Shown here: positions 1 to 9,687 of the stretch, piece by piece
Layout: the number at the start of each line of letters is the position of its first letter
How positions within the stretch are numbered: the stretch's first letter is position 1
NCBI RefSeq assembly: GCF_013087515.1
Contig: NZ_JABFCN010000014.1
Span: forward strand, 99,742-163,741
Length of the DNA: 64,000 nt
From: Rhizobium sophorae
GTDB taxonomy: Bacteria; Pseudomonadota; Alphaproteobacteria; Rhizobiales; Rhizobiaceae
Direction: 5' to 3'
Made by a program: the position numbers and the translations under genes
Notes under the pieces: model-generated
What the model was told of the DNA's origin: nothing
Database searches by the model: none
What the model saw: only the letters and a program-made list of their open reading frames with translations

Positions 1-2
1 CC

Positions 3-1199
3 GTGTCGACGCCCGGCAACACGACGCCGACGGCGGTTGCCGATGCGGGGGATGCGACCGAGAAGGGCGGGGTCGCCAACGGTTCGGGCGGTGTGGTTGC
101 CAGCGGCAATGTGCTGACCAATGACACCGATCCGGATGCTGGTGACACCAAGACGGTGACGGCGATCCGTTTCGGCGCAACGACCGGCACGCTCGGCACG
201 GCCTTGAATGGTACCTATGGCAGTCTCGTGCTCAGCGCATCGGGCGTCTATAGCTATGCCGTCAACGAGAGCAATGCCGCCGTGCAGGCGCTGCGGCAGT
301 CGACCAACACACTGAGCGATGTGTTCAGCTACACCATGCGCGACACTGGCGGTGCCACCGCCACGGCAAACCTGACCGTCACCATCCATGGCGCCAACGA
401 CGCGCCGGTGCTTGCGGTCCAGACGGCTACCCAGAACGCCACCGTCGGCTCTGCCTTCTCGTTCACGCTGCCGACGACGACCTTCACCGATGTCGATAGC
501 GGCGAAACGCTCACCTACACGGCAACGGCTGCCGACGGCACGGCACTGCCTGCCTGGCTCGCCTTCAACGCCACAACGCGGACGTTCAGCGGCACACCGA
601 CGACATCCGGCACCTACGGCGTCAGGGTGACGGCAACCGACCTCGGCGGCCTTGCCGCCAACGAGACCTTCAACATCACTGCGACAGTGGCGCCTGCGAC
701 CTACAGCCTGTTTAACGCCTCCAGCACACCGGCCCAGACCAATCTCAACGACGGTCAGCAGCTCGAGGTCGGCGTCAAGTTCCAGTCGAACGTTGTCGGT
801 GATGTCACCGCCATCAAGTTCTACCGCAGCGCCAACGACAACGGCCAGAACGTCGTCGATCTGTGGACCACCACCGGCACCAAGCTCGCCACCGCCACCT
901 TCACCAATACTACGGCGAGCGGCTGGCAGACGGTGAACTTCACAACGCCCGTCACCATCGCCGCCAACACCACCTATATCGCCTCCTACCACACCACCGG
1001 TGCTTACGTCGCGACCGATGGCTTCTTCACCAACGGCGTCAGCAACGGTCCGCTGTCGGCGCTATCCAGCGCTGCGGCTGGCGGCAACGGCGTCTATGCC
1101 TACGGCGGATCTGCTACCACGGGTCTCTTCCCGACCAGCACCTATGACTCGGCAAACTATTATGCCGATGTGGTCTTCCGGCCGCAGCTCGCAGCTTGA
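3..1199 (+). CDS. C-terminal part of a large VCBS / Ig-like / DUF4082 surface protein (5' end outside window)
   Basis: The reading frame is open from the window edge, so only the last 398 or so residues are seen and the true start lies upstream. Domains in order: a VCBS-type repeat (about residues 10-130, with the [12 protein letters not shown] signature), an Ig-like/putative cadherin domain of the He_PIG type (about 133-228, with [18 protein letters not shown]), and one DUF4082 domain (about 236-398) ending [13 protein letters not shown]. The same ending, FRPQLAA, closes the 1777-residue protein downstream. The Asp/Asn/Thr-rich composition with almost no Lys or Cys is usual for secreted adhesins. 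With an exporter and adaptor 8.5 kb downstream, type I secretion is likely (inference). The substrate or partner is unknown. Confidence 0.8.
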   Translation: MSTPGNTTPTAVADAGDATEKGGVANGSGGVVASGNVLTNDTDPDAGDTKTVTAIRFGATTGTLGTALNGTYGSLVLSASGVYSYAVNESNAAVQALRQSTNTLSDVFSYTMRDTGGATATANLTVTIHGANDAPVLAVQTATQNATVGSAFSFTLPTTTFTDVDSGETLTYTATAADGTALPAWLAFNATTRTFSGTPTTSGTYGVRVTATDLGGLAANETFNITATVAPATYSLFNASSTPAQTNLNDGQQLEVGVKFQSNVVGDVTAIKFYRSANDNGQNVVDLWTTTGTKLATATFTNTTASGWQTVNFTTPVTIAANTTYIASYHTTGAYVATDGFFTNGVSNGPLSALSSAAAGGNGVYAYGGSATTGLFPTSTYDSANYYADVVFRPQLAA

Positions 1200-1282
1200 C
1201 GCGTCAAACGAGGTTAGAGACGGTTTCGAACGAGGCTTGTAAAACGCAAATGCCAGTCGCTCCGAATGCCCTCATTGAAGGG

Positions 1283-2473
1283 ATGCTGATAAACGGCATC
1301 GACCGGCTGCCGGTGACAGTGCTCTCGGGTTTTCTCGGCGCCGGCAAGACGACGCTTCTCAGCCACGTGTTGACCAATCGCGAGGGCCTGCGGGTCGCCG
1401 TCATCGTCAACGATATGAGCGAAGTGAACATAGACGCCAGTCTTATTCGAGACGGCGGCTGTAACCTGTCGCATACGACCGAGACGTTGATTGAGCTCAG
1501 CAATGGCTGCATATGCTGCACCCTGCGCAACGATCTCCTGACGGAAGTGCGCCGACTGGCCGAAGAGGGGCGATACGACTATCTGTTGATAGAGGGGACC
1601 GGAATTGCAGAGCCATGCCCTATCGCGGCAACCTTTTCATTCCGCGACGAGACCGGTGTTTCGCTCTCCGATTTTGCGAAGCTTGATACGATGGTGACCG
1701 TCGTCGACGCCGCAAGCCTCCTAGCCGATTACAGCAGCGCTGATCTGCTTCGCGATCGCGGCTTGCAGCGGGACGGTGACGACCGGCGGACGCTCATCGA
1801 CCTGTTGGTGGACCAGATCGAGTTTGCCGATATTGTCGTGATCAACAAGATCTCGGATGCGAGCGAAGAGGTCCGCGCGGAAGTCCGCAAGACGGTGGCT
1901 GCACTCAACCCGGATGCCCGCCAGGTGGAGACGGACTTTGGGAAGGTTTCTCTTGCAACCGTCCTCGACACTGGCCTCTTCGATGAAGCAAAGGCCGCCG
2001 CTCACCCGTTGTGGCACAAGGAACTGTACAATCCGGGCGACCATATTCCGGAGACGGAGGAATACGGGGTATCGAGCTTTGTCTATCGCACGAGACGTCC
2101 CTTCGACCCCAAGCGGTTTCGAGCATTCCTGGACGAGCCCTGGCCGGGGGTCATCCGCGCCAAAGGCCATTTCTGGCTTGCCACGCGCCCGCGTCACGTG
2201 GGTTTGATGTCGGCTGCCGGAGTGCAACGGCGCTGTGAACCCATGGGTCTCTGGTGGGCGGCCGTTCCTCGACAAGACTGGCCTAGCCATCATCAGTTTC
2301 GTCAGCATCTCGAGAGCCGATGGGACAGCGCTTGGGGCGACCGCCGGCAGGAACTCGTGTTCATCGGTGTGGGCATGGACGAGACAGGCGTCCGGACCGC
2401 GTTGGACGACTGCCTGGCCAGCTCGGACCCGCGGGACTGGTCGGCTCTCGAAGATCCGTTTCCGGCCTGGTAG
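1283..2473 (+). CDS. CobW/COG0523-family GTPase (putative metallochaperone), copy 1
   Basis: GTP-dependent metal-handling protein of the CobW/COG0523 family, cytoplasmic. It has a Walker A at the N-terminus ([10 protein letters not shown]), the family metal-binding motif GCICC, the Walker B-like EGTGIAEP, a base-recognition NKxS (VINKIS) and a CobW C-terminal domain. The GCxCC form is typical of the zinc-related branch, but the metal cannot be read from sequence. The frame is open from a TTG at 1196 that overlaps the upstream stop. I chose ATG 1283 because it aligns with the start of the paralogue at 8049 (both run into [16 protein letters not shown]). ATG 1250 is an alternative. It follows a DUF4082 protein gene directly, as does copy 2, and the two copies are very similar along their whole length. 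Confidence 0.9.
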   Translation: MLINGIDRLPVTVLSGFLGAGKTTLLSHVLTNREGLRVAVIVNDMSEVNIDASLIRDGGCNLSHTTETLIELSNGCICCTLRNDLLTEVRRLAEEGRYDYLLIEGTGIAEPCPIAATFSFRDETGVSLSDFAKLDTMVTVVDAASLLADYSSADLLRDRGLQRDGDDRRTLIDLLVDQIEFADIVVINKISDASEEVRAEVRKTVAALNPDARQVETDFGKVSLATVLDTGLFDEAKAAAHPLWHKELYNPGDHIPETEEYGVSSFVYRTRRPFDPKRFRAFLDEPWPGVIRAKGHFWLATRPRHVGLMSAAGVQRRCEPMGLWWAAVPRQDWPSHHQFRQHLESRWDSAWGDRRQELVFIGVGMDETGVRTALDDCLASSDPRDWSALEDPFPAW

Positions 2474-2692
2474 CACGGGTCGAGGCGGGAGTACCGGCTC
2501 GACCGGCCGGACCGGCGAGACAATACCGAACTAGAATTCCTCTTCACCCAGAGTCGGCCACTGAGCAGTCGCCGGAGGCAGCTTTGCGGCCTTGTCGGTC
2601 GGGTATGCGGTGAGGGTCATCATATCGGAGTACGGAGTATCACCCACATACCCCAGATTGCTGTCGTACATTCCCTTTCGAAAGCTGGCAGG

Positions 2693-5600
2693 ATGAAGCC
2701 TTCCAATGGTGGTCGATGGGAAACGGGGACGCCGCTCTTGCTGAGATTTCATGTGAGGAATCGCGAATATCTAAGTACTGCCGGCGGCACGCCGATCGTC
2801 TGTCACCCACCCTCTGTCTGGACCGCATTGGTTGGAACTGCGACCGTGGTGTCTTCAAGCACTCAGGGTCCCTACGGTTTTGCCAATCAGGGCAGCGCAA
2901 CAGTCCACTCCTCCTTCTCCGGCACGCTCACATCTTCCCTGATATCATCAGGCGACATGCAATCGTTCCCCGCACCGTCGACGGCGATGCCGGCGTCCGC
3001 GGGAGAGAGCGGCGCGCAAGATAGTTTCACCAAGACGGCGTCGGCTGCGACGGTGTTCCAGACGCCTTCCTCGACATCACAACGCACCGTGCTTGGCCCG
3101 GATCCGTTCGAGGAGGCTGCGACACTGCCTGCCGCTCCCGCGCTTACGGGTGTTACCACCGACGCCGACACTGGAAGCGCCGAGACGGCGGCGCCGGCCA
3201 GTTCTTCCACCAGTGCTTCCACCGGTCCCGGCACCACTTCGTTACGCCTCCAGACCTCGGTCGCGAGCCTCTCGGTAGAGCCGAGCCAGGACGCTTCCGT
3301 GGAAGCGGCAGCGGCCCCGGCCGCACTCGCAGCGCCGATGGCTGCTGCGGCAGCGGTGACGCCCAACAAGATCGCCCTTGAAAACATGAAGCAGGGCAAC
3401 CCCATCAGCGAGTGGGGTATCGAGGGCGATGGCGGCGGCACCATCCAAGGCTTTGCCACCGAAACCAGCAGCAATATCGGCCAGACGGTCGATTTCAAGA
3501 TCGCCACCGATTCCACCCATTACCGCATCGATATCTACCGCATGGGCTATTACGGCGGCGATGGCGCGCGCAAGGTCGACTCGATCGAAAAATCGCTTAC
3601 CACGGCGCAGATCCAGCCGCATCCGATCGTCGACATGTCGCTCGGTCTCATCGATTGCGGCAACTGGTCGGTTTCTGCCAGCTGGCAGATCCCTGCCGAT
3701 GCCGTCTCGGGCGTCTATTTCGCCAAGCTGGTGCGCGAGGATGGCACCGAGGATGCAAGCATCATCCCCTTCGTCGTGCGCGACGACGCCTCGACCAGCG
3801 ATATCGTCTTCCAGACATCGGATACGACATGGCAGGCCTATAATGCCTGGGGCGGCGCCAGCCTCTATTATGGCGAAGTTCCCGTCGATCCCGCCGACAT
3901 GATCGGCTACCTGCCGCCGAACTGCAGCTGCGGGCTGACCGCGATCGGCCGTGCCTCGGCGGTCAGCTACAACCGCCCGATCATCACCAATACGAGCCCG
4001 ATCGGCGGCTCGCACGATTACATCTTCGGCGTCGAATCCTCCGCCATCTCGTGGCTGGAGCAGAACGGTTACGACGTTTCCTATATTTCCGGCGTCGATG
4101 CGACGCGCAACGGCGCGCTGCTGCTCAACCACGATGCCTATCTCTCCGTCGGGCATGACGAGTACTGGTCCGCCGAGCAGCGCGCCAATGTCGAGGCGGC
4201 GCGTGATTCCGGCGTCAACCTTGCCTTCTGGAGCGGCAACGAGTGCTACTGGAAGGTTCGCTGGGAAAGCAGCATCGACGGTAGCGGCCAGGCCTACCGC
4301 ACCATGGTCTGCTACAAGGAAACCTGGGGCACGAGCTCGGATCCGAGCAATGTCGGCACCGGCACCTGGCGCGATCCGCGCTATGCCGATCCGGGGCAGG
4401 AGCCGGAAAATTCGCTGACGGGCACGATGTTCCAGGTGGATAGCTACCGTCAGGATACGATCTCCATTCCCTACGACTATTCGAACCTGCGCTTCTGGCG
4501 CAATACCGACGTTTCGGAGCTGCAGGAGGGCGAGACCTATAATCTGGTGCAGAACCTGCTCGGTTATGAGTGGGATTCCGATGTCGAGAACGGCTTCCGG
4601 CCTGACGGGCTCATCAACCTGTCGCTCTCGTCGATCTCGGTGGATACATATCTGCGCGATTACGGCACGACGGTCGGTTCGGCGATCGCCACCCACAGCC
4701 TCACCATGTACCGGGCGGAAAGCGGCGCGCTGGTCTTCGGCGCCGGCACCGTCTTCTGGTCCTGGGGCCTGAGTGACAACCACCAGGGCCCGGCCACGTC
4801 AACCGATCGCAACGTGCAGCAGGCGATGGTCAATATGTTCGCGGACATGGGCATCCAGCCGACCACGCTCGATGCGAGCCTGATCCTCGCCACCCAATCG
4901 AGCGACACGCTGAAGCCCACCTCGTCGATCTCGTCGCCGATCATCGGCGCAAGCTTCGTCGAGGGGCAGCGCGTGACGATCACCGGCACGGCGCAGGATT
5001 TCGGCGGCGGCATCATTGCCGGTGTCGAGGTTTCTACCGATGGCGGCCAGCACTGGTTCAAGGCCACGGGCCGCGAAAGCTGGAGCTACAACTGGGTCGT
5101 CCAGGCAAGCGGCACCTATACGATCCTTTCGCGCGCCGTCGACGACAGCGTCAATCTGGAGGCACCATCGGCCGGCAAGCAGGTCACGGTCACCCTGCCG
5201 GGCACACAGGGCCTGTGGACGCTTGCGGAAAAGCCTGCGGTCGAAACGGCGATCGATCGCGATCCGGTCGAGCTCGGCCTGCGCTTCCAGGCAACGACGG
5301 CAGGCTCCGTGCAGGGCATCCGTTTCTACAAGGGCTTCTACAATACCGGCGACCACGTCGTCAGCCTCTGGTCCGGCAACGGAACGCTGCTTGCAACCGG
5401 CGTGTCGGTGGGGGAATCGCTCTCCGGCTGGCAGACAGTGATGTTCTCCTCGCCGATCCAGATCGCCGCCGGCACGACCTATGTGGCCTCCTATCACAGC
5501 AACGGATTCTTCTCCGTCACCGAGAACTATTTCAGCGAGCCCTATGCCAGCGGGGCGCTGAAGGCCGTCGATGGCGGCGGCGTCTTTGCCTATAGCGGCA

Positions 5601-8026
5601 CCAGCACATTCCCCGGCCAGAGCCCCGGTGGCTCGAACTATTGGGTGGACGTGGTTTTTGATGCCGGCCCCAACAGCCAGCCGGTTGCAACCGACGACAG
5701 CGGTCTGATCATCGGCCACAACGGAACGCTTATTGTCTCGATTGCCGCACTCGTGGCAAATGATGTCGATGCCAATGGCGATGCGCTGACCATCACCGCC
5801 GTCGGCAATGCGCTCAACGGCACGGTCGCTCTCAACACGCAGACCGGAACCATCACCTTCACGCCGGCCAACAATTATTCGGGCCCGGCAAGCTTCACCT
5901 ATACGCTGTCGGACGGCCGCGGCGGCACGGATCAGGGCAGTGTCAGCCTCACCGTTCAGGCAGGTCCGGCCGGCGAGACGCTGTTTACATCAAGCGAGGG
6001 ACCGACCGGCAACGGCTTCAACGACAATACGGCGATGGAACTCGGCATGAAGTTCGTCGCGTCCGCAAACGGCACGATCTCGGGCATCCGCTATTACAAG
6101 GCTGCCGGCGATACCAGCGTGCATACCGGCTCCATCTGGAGAGCCGACGGCACGCTCGTCGCCACGGTCACCTTCACCAACGAGTCGCTCTCCGGCTGGC
6201 AGACGGCAACCTTCTCCACGCCGCTGCAGATCACGGCGGGCGCGACCTATGTCGCCTCCTACCACACGACCGGCAGCTATGTGGCGACCTCGGGCTATTT
6301 CAATACGGCCCATACCAACGGCTCCCTGACGGCGCTCGCCGGTGCGAACGGCGTCTATGCGGTCGGATCGGGTTCGACCTTCCCCACCCAGAGCTACCAG
6401 TCGACGAATTACTGGGTCGATGTCGTCTACAACCAGTCGACGGGCAACACGGTGCCGGTTGCCGCCAACGACAACGGCTATACGACCTATACCAATACGG
6501 CCCTGTCGATTGCCGCAGCCAACCTGCTTGCAAACGACAGCGATGGCGACGGCGACCCGCTTGTTATCACCGGCGCCAATGGCGCGGTCAACGGAACGGT
6601 GACCTTCAACAGCCAGACCAACACGGTGATCTTCACACCGAACTCGGGCTATACGGGCGTCGCAAGCTTCTCCTATTCGATCTCGGACGGGCATGGCGGC
6701 ACGGCTTCGGCCACCGTCAGCCTCACGGTCAATTCGCAGCCCGGCGGCGGCACGACCTCGAGCCTGTTTACCAGCGCCGACACGTCCGGGGTTGCCGCCG
6801 CCAATGATGCCAACTCGGTCGAACTCGGCGTCAAGTTCATCGCTTCCGCCAACGGCCAGATCACGGGGCTCACCTATTACAAGAGCGCACAGGATACCGG
6901 CACGCATGTCGGCTCGCTCTGGACCACGAGCGGCCAGCTCCTTGGCCAGGCAACCTTCATCAACGAGACGGCAAGCGGCTGGCAGACGGTTTCCTTCACG
7001 CAGCCGATCAATGTCACGGCCGGCGTCACCTATGTGGCGAGCTACCATTCGAACGGCTTCTATTCGGCAACCGCGAACTACTTCACGACAGACTATACGA
7101 GCGGCGCGCTGACGGCGCCGGCAAGTTCGGTCAGCGGCGGCAACGGCGTCTATGCCTATGGCACGGGCAGCCTGTTCCCGACCGCCTCCTACAATGCCAG
7201 CAACTACTGGGTCGACGTGCTCTATCAGCAGGGCGCGCAGAATGCGGTTCCGGTCGCCGCCAATGACAGCGGCTACTCGACCAATACGGGCACGCCGATC
7301 ACCATCCAGGCCTCGGCGCTGCTTTCAAACGATAGCGATGCCGATGGCGATCCGCTCACGATCACCGGCGTCAGCGGCGCCGTCAACGGCTCGGTCGCCT
7401 GGAATGCCCAGGCCCAGACGGTGACCTTTACGCCGACCGCAGGCTATTCGGGACCGGCGAGCTTCAGCTACGCGATATCAGACGGCAAGGGCGGCACGGC
7501 CACGGCCCAGGTTGCGCTCACCATCAACAACCCGGCTGCAGGCCCGGAGCAGAACCTCTTTACCGCTAATGCGACGCCTGCAATCGTCTCCACCAACGAC
7601 AATCAGCAGGTCAATCTCGGCATGAAGTTCCAGGCCGATACGGCAGGCTGGATCACCGGCATCCGCTTCTACAAGGGTGCCGACAATACAGGCCCGCACA
7701 ATGGCTATCTCTGGACCGCCTCGGGCACGCTTCTCGGCAGCGTCGCCTTCAGCAACGAAACGGCAAGCGGCTGGCAGACCGCGACACTCACCCAGCAGGT
7801 GGCGATCGCCGCAGATACGACCTACGTCGTTTCCTACAGCACCAACGGCAATTATTCGGCGACCGGCAATTACTTCAGCGCCGATGTGACGAACGGCGAC
7901 CTCAGGGCGCCCAGCGGCAGCAACGGCGTCTATGCTTATGGGTCGAGCGGGTTGTTCCCGAGTGCCAGCTATAACAGCACAAACTACTATGTGGACGTAG
8001 CATTCAGACCGCAGCTCGCGGCGTGA
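2693..8026 (+). CDS. 1777-residue secreted protein: N,N-dimethylformamidase-like domain plus four DUF4082 / three cadherin-like repeats
   Basis: Residues 1-225 are Ser/Thr/Ala-rich, low in complexity, and lack a Sec signal peptide. Residues about 227-735 match the N,N-dimethylformamidase beta-subunit-like family ([13 protein letters not shown] near the start, then [21 protein letters not shown] and [13 protein letters not shown]). An Ig-like domain follows (about 742-830). Then come DUF4082 domains (about 839-991, 1096-1249, 1357-1512, 1620-1777) separated by cadherin-like domains (about 994-1090, 1253-1348, 1516-1611) with [17 protein letters not shown] calcium-binding motifs. It ends FRPQLAA. 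There is no RTX nonapeptide array. The absent Sec signal and the T1SS genes downstream suggest type I export (inference). The true start is uncertain: ATG 2693 has a weak ribosome-binding site, and ATG 2957 is an alternative that keeps every recognised domain. Whether the formamidase-like domain is catalytic is unknown. Confidence 0.85.
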   Translation: MKPSNGGRWETGTPLLLRFHVRNREYLSTAGGTPIVCHPPSVWTALVGTATVVSSSTQGPYGFANQGSATVHSSFSGTLTSSLISSGDMQSFPAPSTAMPASAGESGAQDSFTKTASAATVFQTPSSTSQRTVLGPDPFEEAATLPAAPALTGVTTDADTGSAETAAPASSSTSASTGPGTTSLRLQTSVASLSVEPSQDASVEAAAAPAALAAPMAAAAAVTPNKIALENMKQGNPISEWGIEGDGGGTIQGFATETSSNIGQTVDFKIATDSTHYRIDIYRMGYYGGDGARKVDSIEKSLTTAQIQPHPIVDMSLGLIDCGNWSVSASWQIPADAVSGVYFAKLVREDGTEDASIIPFVVRDDASTSDIVFQTSDTTWQAYNAWGGASLYYGEVPVDPADMIGYLPPNCSCGLTAIGRASAVSYNRPIITNTSPIGGSHDYIFGVESSAISWLEQNGYDVSYISGVDATRNGALLLNHDAYLSVGHDEYWSAEQRANVEAARDSGVNLAFWSGNECYWKVRWESSIDGSGQAYRTMVCYKETWGTSSDPSNVGTGTWRDPRYADPGQEPENSLTGTMFQVDSYRQDTISIPYDYSNLRFWRNTDVSELQEGETYNLVQNLLGYEWDSDVENGFRPDGLINLSLSSISVDTYLRDYGTTVGSAIATHSLTMYRAESGALVFGAGTVFWSWGLSDNHQGPATSTDRNVQQAMVNMFADMGIQPTTLDASLILATQSSDTLKPTSSISSPIIGASFVEGQRVTITGTAQDFGGGIIAGVEVSTDGGQHWFKATGRESWSYNWVVQASGTYTILSRAVDDSVNLEAPSAGKQVTVTLPGTQGLWTLAEKPAVETAIDRDPVELGLRFQATTAGSVQGIRFYKGFYNTGDHVVSLWSGNGTLLATGVSVGESLSGWQTVMFSSPIQIAAGTTYVASYHSNGFFSVTENYFSEPYASGALKAVDGGGVFAYSGTSTFPGQSPGGSNYWVDVVFDAGPNSQPVATDDSGLIIGHNGTLIVSIAALVANDVDANGDALTITAVGNALNGTVALNTQTGTITFTPANNYSGPASFTYTLSDGRGGTDQGSVSLTVQAGPAGETLFTSSEGPTGNGFNDNTAMELGMKFVASANGTISGIRYYKAAGDTSVHTGSIWRADGTLVATVTFTNESLSGWQTATFSTPLQITAGATYVASYHTTGSYVATSGYFNTAHTNGSLTALAGANGVYAVGSGSTFPTQSYQSTNYWVDVVYNQSTGNTVPVAANDNGYTTYTNTALSIAAANLLANDSDGDGDPLVITGANGAVNGTVTFNSQTNTVIFTPNSGYTGVASFSYSISDGHGGTASATVSLTVNSQPGGGTTSSLFTSADTSGVAAANDANSVELGVKFIASANGQITGLTYYKSAQDTGTHVGSLWTTSGQLLGQATFINETASGWQTVSFTQPINVTAGVTYVASYHSNGFYSATANYFTTDYTSGALTAPASSVSGGNGVYAYGTGSLFPTASYNASNYWVDVLYQQGAQNAVPVAANDSGYSTNTGTPITIQASALLSNDSDADGDPLTITGVSGAVNGSVAWNAQAQTVTFTPTAGYSGPASFSYAISDGKGGTATAQVALTINNPAAGPEQNLFTANATPAIVSTNDNQQVNLGMKFQADTAGWITGIRFYKGADNTGPHNGYLWTASGTLLGSVAFSNETASGWQTATLTQQVAIAADTTYVVSYSTNGNYSATGNYFSADVTNGDLRAPSGSNGVYAYGSSGLFPSASYNSTNYYVDVAFRPQLAA
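5209..8023 (+). repeat. Coding tandem repeat: four DUF4082 modules with cadherin-like spacers, period about 770-790 bp
   Basis: Module starts lie near 5209, 5980, 6763 and 7554, spaced 771, 783 and 791 bp. Each module encodes about 155 residues of DUF4082 (conserved LG(M/V)KF, SGWQT and YVxSYH stretches, then NYxVDV near the end), and the first three are followed by about 100 residues of a cadherin-like domain. The repeats are well diverged in DNA, so this is an old internal amplification. A fifth DUF4082 copy ends the upstream protein at 1199. Confidence 0.8.
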
Positions 8027-8048
8027 AAGAAGCGAGCGGGGAGTACCG

Positions 8049-9269
8049 ATGACGAGTGCAGACAACAGACTTCCGGTGACGGTCCTTGCCGGTTTTCTCG
8101 GCGCCGGCAAGACGACGATCCTCAACCATGTCCTGCGCAATCGCGAGGGGCGCCGGGTCGCCGTCATCGTCAACGACATGAGCGAGGTGAATATCGATGC
8201 TGATCTCGTGCGTGACGGAGGCGCCAATCTGTCGCGGACGGACGAGACGCTGGTGGAGCTCACCAATGGCTGCATCTGCTGCACATTGCGCGACGATCTC
8301 CTGAGCGAAGTGCGCCGCCTCGCCGCCGCCGGCCGTTTCGACTATCTGCTGATCGAGGGCACTGGGATTGCCGAGCCGCTGCCGGTCGCAGCGACCTTCT
8401 CCTTCCGCGACGAGAGCGGGGCAGCCCTCTGCGACGTCGCACGGCTCGACACAATGGTTTCCGTCGTCGATGCGGTCAATCTTCTGGCTGATTATGAGAG
8501 TGCGGAGTTCCTGAGGGATCGCGGCGAGAGCCGGGACGGAGACGACGAGCGTAAGCTGGTGGAACTGCTCGTCGAGCAGATCGAATTTGCTGACGTCGTG
8601 GTCATCAACAAGGCGCAGGATGTGCCGCCTGCAGCGCTCGCCGAGGTTCGCCGCATCGTTGCCGCACTCAACCCCGATGCCCGTGTCATCCAAGCCGGCT
8701 TCGGTCAGCTGGAGCTCGACGCCATTCTGAATACCGGCCTCTTCAGCGAAGCGAGAGCTGCCCGCCATCCGCTGTGGCACAAGGAACTCTTCGGTTGGGG
8801 CGACCATGTGCCGGAGACGGAGGAATACGGTATTTCGAGCTTCGTCTATCGCAGCCGCCGGCCGTTTGATCCCTCCAGGTTACGCGATTTTCTCGACAGG
8901 AAATGGCCTGGCCTCATCCGCGCGAAAGGCCATTTCTGGTTGGCAACAAGACCCGACGAAATCGGCCTGCTGTCGATTGCCGGCACGCAGTGCCGCATCG
9001 ACACCAAGGGCTTCTGGTGGGCGTCCGTGCCGAAGGCGCAATGGCCGCGTTATCCGCAGTTCCGCCAGCTTATCGACCGGCATTGGGACGAGGTTTGGGG
9101 CGACCGCCGCCAGGAACTCGTTTTCATCGGCGCCGGCTTCGACGAAGATGCAATCCTTACTGCGCTTGACGACTGCCTGACCGGTGAGGAGACGGGCTTC
9201 GATCCGCAGTCCGCCGCCGGGCTTCGGGACCCGTTTCCGGCGTGGCAGCACGCACATTCAAATAGTTAG
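8049..9269 (+). CDS. CobW/COG0523-family GTPase (putative metallochaperone), copy 2
   Basis: Paralogue of the gene at 1283-2473, 406 residues. It shows Walker [10 protein letters not shown], metal motif [13 protein letters not shown], the NK base-recognition motif VINKAQ, and a CobW C-terminal domain with GHFWLATRP and [14 protein letters not shown] 8049 has a good ribosome-binding site (GGGGAG, about 6 nt upstream). It starts 22 bp after the 1777-residue protein, so the two are probably co-transcribed. Its cytoplasmic job would be GTP-dependent delivery of a metal, probably zinc or iron. The link to the neighbouring secreted protein is inferred from the repeated gene order only. Confidence 0.9.
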   Translation: MTSADNRLPVTVLAGFLGAGKTTILNHVLRNREGRRVAVIVNDMSEVNIDADLVRDGGANLSRTDETLVELTNGCICCTLRDDLLSEVRRLAAAGRFDYLLIEGTGIAEPLPVAATFSFRDESGAALCDVARLDTMVSVVDAVNLLADYESAEFLRDRGESRDGDDERKLVELLVEQIEFADVVVINKAQDVPPAALAEVRRIVAALNPDARVIQAGFGQLELDAILNTGLFSEARAARHPLWHKELFGWGDHVPETEEYGISSFVYRSRRPFDPSRLRDFLDRKWPGLIRAKGHFWLATRPDEIGLLSIAGTQCRIDTKGFWWASVPKAQWPRYPQFRQLIDRHWDEVWGDRRQELVFIGAGFDEDAILTALDDCLTGEETGFDPQSAAGLRDPFPAWQHAHSNS

Positions 9270-9336
9270 AGCGTCCTAATAGATGCGAGGCGCCCTAAGG
9301 CGAAGACGTTTTGATTATCACCCAAAGGAGAGAACG

Positions 9337-9645
9337 ATGAGCAACGAACTTTATGCAGATGGCATCGGAGAAATCACCATCACGGGAACGATCGTGCGCA
9401 TCGACCTGATGTCGCTCTCGGCCACCGATCGTGACGCCAACAACAATCCGAAGCCGGTTTTCCGCCAACGCATCATCATGCCGGTCGATGCCTTCGCCAA
9501 TGCGGTCGATCTCATGCAGAAGGCGCTTGGCGGGTTGGTCGAGGCGGGTGCGGTCCGTCGCATCGGCGATATGTCGGCTGCGGCGGCTGCCGATATCCAG
9601 ACGGTGCAGGGCGGCGCTTCGAACGCCTCGCCGAACTTCAACTGA
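9337..9645 (+). CDS. Small conserved-looking protein (102 residues) between CobW and type I exporter
   Basis: ATG 9337 is preceded by a strong AAAGGAG ribosome-binding site at 9324-9330. The protein begins MSNELYADGIGEITITGTIV, continues with a beta-rich segment containing FRQRIIMPVDAF and a short helix, and has a low-complexity Ala/Ser/Asn tail. It has no signal peptide or membrane segment. The layout (short N-terminal strands, a conserved RI(I/V)MP motif, a helix) recalls small DUF3467-like proteins, but I cannot assign a family with confidence. It lies 42 bp before the exporter and is probably in the same operon, so a role as secretion accessory or regulator is possible (inference). Confidence 0.75.
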   Translation: MSNELYADGIGEITITGTIVRIDLMSLSATDRDANNNPKPVFRQRIIMPVDAFANAVDLMQKALGGLVEAGAVRRIGDMSAAAAADIQTVQGGASNASPNFN

Positions 9646-9687
9646 TAAACAAATATTGCCTCGGTCTCGTATTGTTTCGGGTGGGCC

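Noticed and set aside
2531..2752. 73-codon minus-strand frame ending ATAQWPTLGEEEF
   Set aside because: The composition looks protein-like and it may be the relic of a gene tail, but it overlaps the start of the 1777-residue protein and I recognise no family, so it is not called.
3242..4783. 513-codon open frame on the minus strand
   Set aside because: Antisense to the formamidase-like domain; Arg/Ala/Ile-rich shadow caused by GC-rich third positions, no family pattern or ribosome-binding site.
5209..8023. Possible CRISPR-like or satellite repeat
   Set aside because: The period of about 780 bp is explained by repeated protein domains in one open frame; there are no short direct repeats with unique spacers.
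3..8026. RTX calcium-binding nonapeptide toxin
   Set aside because: No GGxGxDxUx arrays are present; the repeats are VCBS, cadherin-like and DUF4082 domains.
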